From positions 1 to 8,763 of the forward strand of contig JAPKGY010000082.1 in the NCBI GenBank assembly GCA_026647385.1: 8,763 bases of DNA. The letters run 5' to 3'. A model generated the notes under the pieces. The model was not told the DNA's origin, did no database searches, and saw only the letters and a program-made list of their open reading frames with translations. The translations under genes were made by a program, and so were the position numbers. This stretch comes from Phycisphaerae bacterium (lineage in GTDB: Bacteria; Planctomycetota; Phycisphaerae; UBA1845; PWPN01). Below, piece after piece: positions 4,643-8,763 of this stretch. The stretch's first letter is position 1. Each line of letters starts with the position of its first letter.

Positions 4643-6988
4643 ATGATCCGTTTTATTGGGAAAACTCGGTGCTGTCCGGTTCGGATGCTTTGCGCGTTCA
4701 GCACGCTGGGCCTGTGGGCAACGGTCGCACCCGCGGAGCCGGCCTGGATCACCACGGCTGACAAGCAGTGTCCGCTGATGCGCAGGGAATTCACGCTCCC
4801 AGCCGCGCCGACGAAGGGAATTGTGCGCATCGTCGGGCTGGGGCATTTCCATCTGCTCGTCAACGGCAAAGCCGCGGGCGATGCCGTCATCCATCAGCCG
4901 TGGTCGCAGTATGACAAGACCCTCTACTTCGAGGAGATCGACATCACCCCGCAGCTTCGCGAGGGGCGAAACGCGATGGGCGTCATGCTTGGGAATTCGT
5001 TCTGGTACAGCCCGACTGCCCCTAAAGGGCGTTACCAGAAAGAGCACGTGGAGACGGATTTCGGCACGCCGTTTCTGCTGCGGCTGGACGCGGAAATCCA
5101 GACCGGCGATGGACGGCAGACGCGGCTCGTGTCGGACGGAACGTGGAAAACGACCGCAAGCCCGGTCACGTTCAGCCACATCTATGGCGGCGAGGACTAC
5201 GACGCGCGGCTGGAGCAACCGGGCTGGGATCAGCCGGGGTTCGACGATCGCGCGTGGGCGGCGGTCGTGCCTGCCAAGCCTCCGGCTGCGAAGGTCGTCA
5301 AGCAGACCTGGCCCGGCCTTCGTGCGAAGGAAGTCTTCGCAATGAAGGACGTTGTGTCGGCCGGCGACGGCGTGTACCACGTCTTCTTCGGCCAGAACGC
5401 ATCCGGCATTCTGCGGTTCACCGTCGAGGGCCAGGCAGGGCAATTCTTCACCGTCCAGCCGTCGGAGTATCGAGCGGAGAACGGCGCGTTCATGAAGCCG
5501 CGGTGGGGCGAGCCGGTGTTGTTCCGCTATACGCTCCGCGGCGGTGGGCCGGAAACGCACCAGTGGCTCTTCCACTACAACGGCTTCCAGGGCGTTGAAC
5601 TGACCGGGGCGGTGCCGGTCGGCCAGCCCAATCCAGGCGGGCTGCCGGTCATTTCGCGGATGGAACTCGTACACGTGCGGACCGATCTGCCCGAAGTCGG
5701 CCAGTTCGCCTCGTCCAGTACCCTGTACAACGATATCCAGCAACTGATCGACTGGGCCGTCCGTTCGAACATGACCTATGTCATGACCGACTGCCCACAT
5801 CGCGAGAAGCTGGGCTGGCTCGAATGTGCCCACCTTCTCGGTCCGACTTTCTGCTACCGATACGACGGGCGCGAGTGGTTCGCCAAGATCGCCCGCGACA
5901 TCCGCGATGCCCAGGAGCCGTCCGGACGCATCCTGACGGTGGCCCCGTCGTATCCGGGGGCGCGGTTCCCGAAGGATTTCTATTGGACGGTCGAGTGGGG
6001 GGCCGCCGGCGCCTTGGTGCCGTGGAATCACTACGTCTGGTACGGCGATCCGAGCATTCTCCGCGACAGTTACGAGTGCATGCGCCGATTCGTCGACTAC
6101 GTCGCGTCGGAATCGAAGGATGGCATCGCCCCCCGCGGCCTGGGCGACTGGTACGACTACGGCCACGGCAAGCCGCCCGGCCCGAGCCGGTTCACGCCCA
6201 CGGATCTGACCGCGACCGCCGTGCAGGTCATGTGCATCGATGCGGTCGTGAATGCCGCCGAGGTCCTCGGGCGACCGGATGACGTCCATCGCTATCGGGA
6301 ACTGCGTGAGAAGACGGCCGGCGGTTTCCTGAAGAAGTTCTACGATCCTCAGCGTAAGAGCTTCACCCATACCGACTCGTGCCAGTGCGCCCATACGATC
6401 GCCCTGGCGGGTGGGCTCGTGCCCGAAGAGGACAGGCAGGCCGTGCTCGACGCGGTCATTGCCGATCTGGAGAAACGCGGCTGGCAGCAGACGCCCGGCG
6501 ACGTAGGCCACGTTTTCTTCATCCGGGCGTTGGCTCAGGCCGGTCGATCCGACGTGCTCCACAAGGTGTACTCGCGCGACGGCCTGGGCAGCTACGGGGG
6601 AATCCTGAGGAAGGGTATGACCGCCATGCCCGAGACGTGGGATGCGATGAACAACGGCTATCAATCGCTGAATCACTGCATGCTCGGCCACGTGATGGAG
6701 TGGTTTTACGGATACGTCGGCGGCATCCGCCAACAAGCGGGCAACGTCGGGTGGAAAAAGGTTCTGATCGCGCCCGAACCCGGCCCGCTCGATCGCGCGG
6801 AATGCTCGTTCGACAGCCCGGCCGGCCGAATCACCAGCAAATGGACCGTCGCCGGCGGGCGATTCCGCCTCGACGCCGAGGTGCCCGAAGGCGTCTCCGC
6901 CCGCCTCGTCTGCCCAGGAGGGCCCCAAAAGGACGTCCAAGCCGGCTCGCACGTGCTGGAATGCGCGTATCCGGGAGGGAGGGAATGA
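4643..6988 (+). CDS. Secreted alpha-L-rhamnosidase-like glycoside hydrolase (GH78 family)
   Basis: A 781-residue protein expected to release terminal alpha-L-rhamnose from polysaccharides or glycosides by an inverting mechanism. The N-terminus has basic residues, a hydrophobic core (about 15-30) and a likely signal peptidase site after VAPA (about residue 31), so it is probably exported; no lipobox is seen. The first 350 residues are beta-rich: a carbohydrate-binding-like domain with GHFHLLVNGK (67-76) and an EDYDAR segment (184-189). The catalytic (alpha/alpha)6 domain begins at about 360. It carries TDCPHREKLGWLE (382-394) and MPETWD (662-667), then SLNHCMLGHVMEWFYGYVGGI (starting 675). By family comparison Glu388 is the likely general acid and Glu664 the base. 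A beta-sandwich closes the C-terminus. GAGGG at 4631-4635 is a good ribosome binding site for the ATG at 4643; the frame is open further upstream but only as shadow of mnmA. No transporter, regulator or other hydrolase adjoins it. Confidence 0.88.
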   Translation: MIRFIGKTRCCPVRMLCAFSTLGLWATVAPAEPAWITTADKQCPLMRREFTLPAAPTKGIVRIVGLGHFHLLVNGKAAGDAVIHQPWSQYDKTLYFEEIDITPQLREGRNAMGVMLGNSFWYSPTAPKGRYQKEHVETDFGTPFLLRLDAEIQTGDGRQTRLVSDGTWKTTASPVTFSHIYGGEDYDARLEQPGWDQPGFDDRAWAAVVPAKPPAAKVVKQTWPGLRAKEVFAMKDVVSAGDGVYHVFFGQNASGILRFTVEGQAGQFFTVQPSEYRAENGAFMKPRWGEPVLFRYTLRGGGPETHQWLFHYNGFQGVELTGAVPVGQPNPGGLPVISRMELVHVRTDLPEVGQFASSSTLYNDIQQLIDWAVRSNMTYVMTDCPHREKLGWLECAHLLGPTFCYRYDGREWFAKIARDIRDAQEPSGRILTVAPSYPGARFPKDFYWTVEWGAAGALVPWNHYVWYGDPSILRDSYECMRRFVDYVASESKDGIAPRGLGDWYDYGHGKPPGPSRFTPTDLTATAVQVMCIDAVVNAAEVLGRPDDVHRYRELREKTAGGFLKKFYDPQRKSFTHTDSCQCAHTIALAGGLVPEEDRQAVLDAVIADLEKRGWQQTPGDVGHVFFIRALAQAGRSDVLHKVYSRDGLGSYGGILRKGMTAMPETWDAMNNGYQSLNHCMLGHVMEWFYGYVGGIRQQAGNVGWKKVLIAPEPGPLDRAECSFDSPAGRITSKWTVAGGRFRLDAEVPEGVSARLVCPGGPQKDVQAGSHVLECAYPGGRE

Positions 6989-7104
6989 GGGCCGAGCTGG
7001 CGACCCCCAGCACCGTTGCGACGACCTGGTTGCGATTCTTCTGGTCCGGAAGGAAGGGCTACGATGTGCGTATCAGGGCCTTAAGTCGCCACGGGTGTGC
7101 GATT

Positions 7105-7162
7105 TGCGCGCATGTTGCAGCACGCGCAGCTCGCCCGTGAGGACGCGGGCTGGAAGCCCTCG
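7105..7162. repeat. Two small hairpins in the gap between convergent genes
   Basis: The 189-nt gap 6989-7177 between the GH78 stop and the dockerin-protein stop holds two short inverted repeats. TGCGCG (7105-7110) pairs with CGCGCA (7123-7128) across 12 nt. GGGCT (7147-7151) pairs with AGCCC (7155-7159) across GGA, extended by a CG/CG pair after one mismatch (7144-7162). Neither has a T run on either strand, so neither is a standard intrinsic terminator, though one may still act at the gene ends. The second resembles sequence at 3182-3204 and may be a dispersed repeat. Confidence 0.35.
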
Positions 7163-7177
7163 CCACAGGGCAGCGGG

Positions 7178-8763
7178 TCACTGGGTGCAGTTCGGGTCGA
7201 CCGGGTTCCCCTCTCCGCTGTAGCAGCGCTGGAGCCCGCCGAAGTCGTCTTGGTCCACATCGCCGTCCTGGTCGAGGTCGGCCGCGATATGGCCGCTGAC
7301 GTCCGGGGTCAGAATGCAGCCCGGGTGGGGTTCGGGAAGGCTGGCCGGGTTATAGGGAACCGCCGGGCCCGACGCACAGGCCGCAAGCATCTCCAAGTCG
7401 GTTGCATCCACGTCAAAGTCGTCGTCGAGATCGGATGCGACCTTGTGCAGGAATGACGCACCGGTCACGACGAGGCTCGCCGTGGATGCGTCAGAGTAGG
7501 TCGCCGTCGCCGTCAATCGCTGGCGCCGCCCGCTCGTCGAAACAAGCGGAGCAACGGGCGTACAGACATAGCTCTTGACGTCGGATACGGAGTCGCCGGA
7601 AGGCAGCGCGAGAGAATCGATCGCGGAACAACGGATTTCGCGGACCTTCTGTACGGCGGGAAGCAGGATCGCGGCTTGCCACTCGTTGTCGGTGTCCGCC
7701 GGGCAGGCTGCGTTGGCGTCCGCGAAGGTGAAGGTTGCACCGTTGGGCGCGCGCACAACGGCCAACGACGCGCCCGATGAGTCGAACAGCTCGACGTCGC
7801 ACTCCGTGGAACCGACGGCGGAGCAATCGAAGGCAAACGAGCCTTGTCCCGAGACCTCGTCGTGCGTCTTGATCAGGCGGGCAACCTCCTGGTCCTCGTC
7901 GTCGAAGGCTTTCATGATGATGACGTGCCCGCGGCAGCAACTGCCCCGCCAAGTCAAGCCCAGCGAGCCGGGCGCGGCCGTCTGGCCGACGGCGACGCTG
8001 ACGTCCTGCTGGGTCGCCGTGGTTCTTGCCTCCAGCCAACGGTCCGGCGGAGGATAGGCTCCCTCAGGGAGTCGCTCGGTCAGCAGCGAATCGAGATGTT
8101 CCGCGAAGCACTCGGCGCCGAAGGCTCCGATGGTGCTCTCGGTCAGCGCGAAACTACTGACCCCCGACCCGGTGATATCCAGCGAGACGACCGGGCCAGG
8201 CGGCGGCGAGCCGGCCGGTGGGCGGGGCGTCAATCGCACCTCGGTGATGTTGCTGCGCGGCGACCAGATCAGGCCTGTGACGGTGCTTGACGCGCCACGC
8301 AGCAGGACGCGGTGCACCGGTGTGCGAACAGACGCGGCAATGCTGATGTCTTCAAAGTTGACCTTGTACGTCAGGCCTGGCGGAGCGAGCGGATTCGCGG
8401 TCACAACCTCGCCGTCAAACTCGAGCGAAGAGCCGGTCACGTTGCCCTGATCGACAATCGCGCCGCTGACATCGACGAGCGCCCAGTCGACCGACTCCGC
8501 GCCGATGGACGAGAAGTCGCAGGTATGGTGCAGCGACAAGCCGTCGGCGGAACCGCTGACGCGGTGGTTGCCGTAAATGAGTCCATCCCATCCCCTCGGA
8601 CGGATGCGGATCGTGCGGCTGGTCGAGCCGGACTCCAGAAGAGGGGTGAGATCCAGGGTCGACGATCCGCCCCAGTAGCTGTCGAGCACGAGCGAAACAC
8701 CGTCCTCGCCGCTGGAGCCGAGGTTGTGGACCGGAAGTCGTCGGCCGAGGGCCGGGCCGATCT
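7178..8763 (-). CDS. Large probably secreted protein with C-terminal paired dockerin-type calcium loops (5' end outside window)
   Basis: The reading frame is open from the window edge to a TGA at 7178-7180, giving 527 visible residues; the true start lies beyond 8763. The GTG at 8689 is not a believable start because coding sequence continues above it. Most of the visible part is Thr/Ser/Val/Gly-rich with short predicted beta-strands and scattered cysteines, as in extracellular beta-sandwich proteins. No enzymatic motif is recognised. The last 86 residues (7181-7438) hold two 12-residue loops with the D-x-D-x-D-x3-D-x2-D pattern, DLDDDFDVDATD (444-455) and DLDQDGDVDQDD (495-506). Each is followed by a short helix (LEMLAAC, FGGLQRC), the layout of type I dockerins. 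In planctomycetes such tails are common on surface or secreted proteins without any cellulosome. The tail probably binds calcium and may anchor or sort the protein, but its partner is unknown. It converges on the GH78 gene. Confidence 0.82.
   Translation of the reverse strand, partial: IGPALGRRLPVHNLGSSGEDGVSLVLDSYWGGSSTLDLTPLLESGSTSRTIRIRPRGWDGLIYGNHRVSGSADGLSLHHTCDFSSIGAESVDWALVDVSGAIVDQGNVTGSSLEFDGEVVTANPLAPPGLTYKVNFEDISIAASVRTPVHRVLLRGASSTVTGLIWSPRSNITEVRLTPRPPAGSPPPGPVVSLDITGSGVSSFALTESTIGAFGAECFAEHLDSLLTERLPEGAYPPPDRWLEARTTATQQDVSVAVGQTAAPGSLGLTWRGSCCRGHVIIMKAFDDEDQEVARLIKTHDEVSGQGSFAFDCSAVGSTECDVELFDSSGASLAVVRAPNGATFTFADANAACPADTDNEWQAAILLPAVQKVREIRCSAIDSLALPSGDSVSDVKSYVCTPVAPLVSTSGRRQRLTATATYSDASTASLVVTGASFLHKVASDLDDDFDVDATDLEMLAACASGPAVPYNPASLPEPHPGCILTPDVSGHIAADLDQDGDVDQDDFGGLQRCYSGEGNPVDPNCTQ

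Noticed and set aside
4409..6952. 847-residue open frame on the minus strand across the GH78 gene
   Set aside because: It mirrors the GH78 codons, its composition is Arg/Leu/Ala/Gly-rich shadow sequence, and no motif is seen; the plus-strand gene has signal peptide, ribosome binding site and catalytic motifs.
6985..7140. 51-codon frame starting at an ATG that overlaps the GH78 stop (ATGA), with a GGGAGGGAGGG stretch just upstream
   Set aside because: The start context is tempting, but the peptide has no hydrophobic segment or motif and ends in Ala/Arg-rich sequence typical of non-coding DNA here. Kept only as a possibility if conserved elsewhere.

Overview
The window looks like a piece of a GC-rich planctomycete genome, probably Phycisphaerae or a related class. 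The evidence is a protein with a paired dockerin-type C-terminus (DLDQDGDVDQDDF near its end), a small membrane protein with a Cys4 ribbon of the C-x2-C-x-Y-(N/D)-L-R-G-L-P-x-R-C-P-x-C-G type, and short palindromic repeats with core AAGTAGAATGTCCCC. The taxonomic call rests on recognised style, not on a search.

Layout. A sugar-phosphate mutase of the phosphoglucosamine/phosphomannomutase family (116-1465, +) is followed after 2 nt by a 140-residue membrane protein with a zinc-ribbon tail (1468-1890, +). A perfect 23-bp inverted repeat (2026-2079) sits between this pair and a convergent pair on the minus strand. That pair is mnmA (3270-4412), then a family 9 (heptosyltransferase-like) glycosyltransferase (2089-3135). 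From a shared 230-bp upstream region, a secreted GH78-type alpha-L-rhamnosidase (4643-6988, +) runs away from mnmA. It converges on a large, probably secreted protein (7178 to beyond 8763, -) that ends in two calcium-loop motifs; its N-terminus is outside the window.

How the genes relate. This is mostly ordinary chromosomal content: cell-envelope sugar metabolism (GlmM-like mutase, GT9), tRNA wobble-uridine thiolation (MnmA), and extracellular sugar degradation (GH78). Only the mutase and the membrane protein look like a tight transcriptional pair. The GH78 gene has no visible partner such as a SusC/SusD pair, transporter or regulator.

The most interesting feature is inside the glycosyltransferase gene. 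A 117-bp segment with three arms of the same repeat found at 2026-2079 has been inserted in frame, with no stop codon. It is bounded by a diverged 27-bp direct duplication of the target. The duplication restores the interrupted protein segment (IA-R/W-ML) downstream of the insert. This resembles the in-frame palindromic elements known from Rickettsia genes. I found no CRISPR array, tRNA, rRNA, transposase gene or defence system here.
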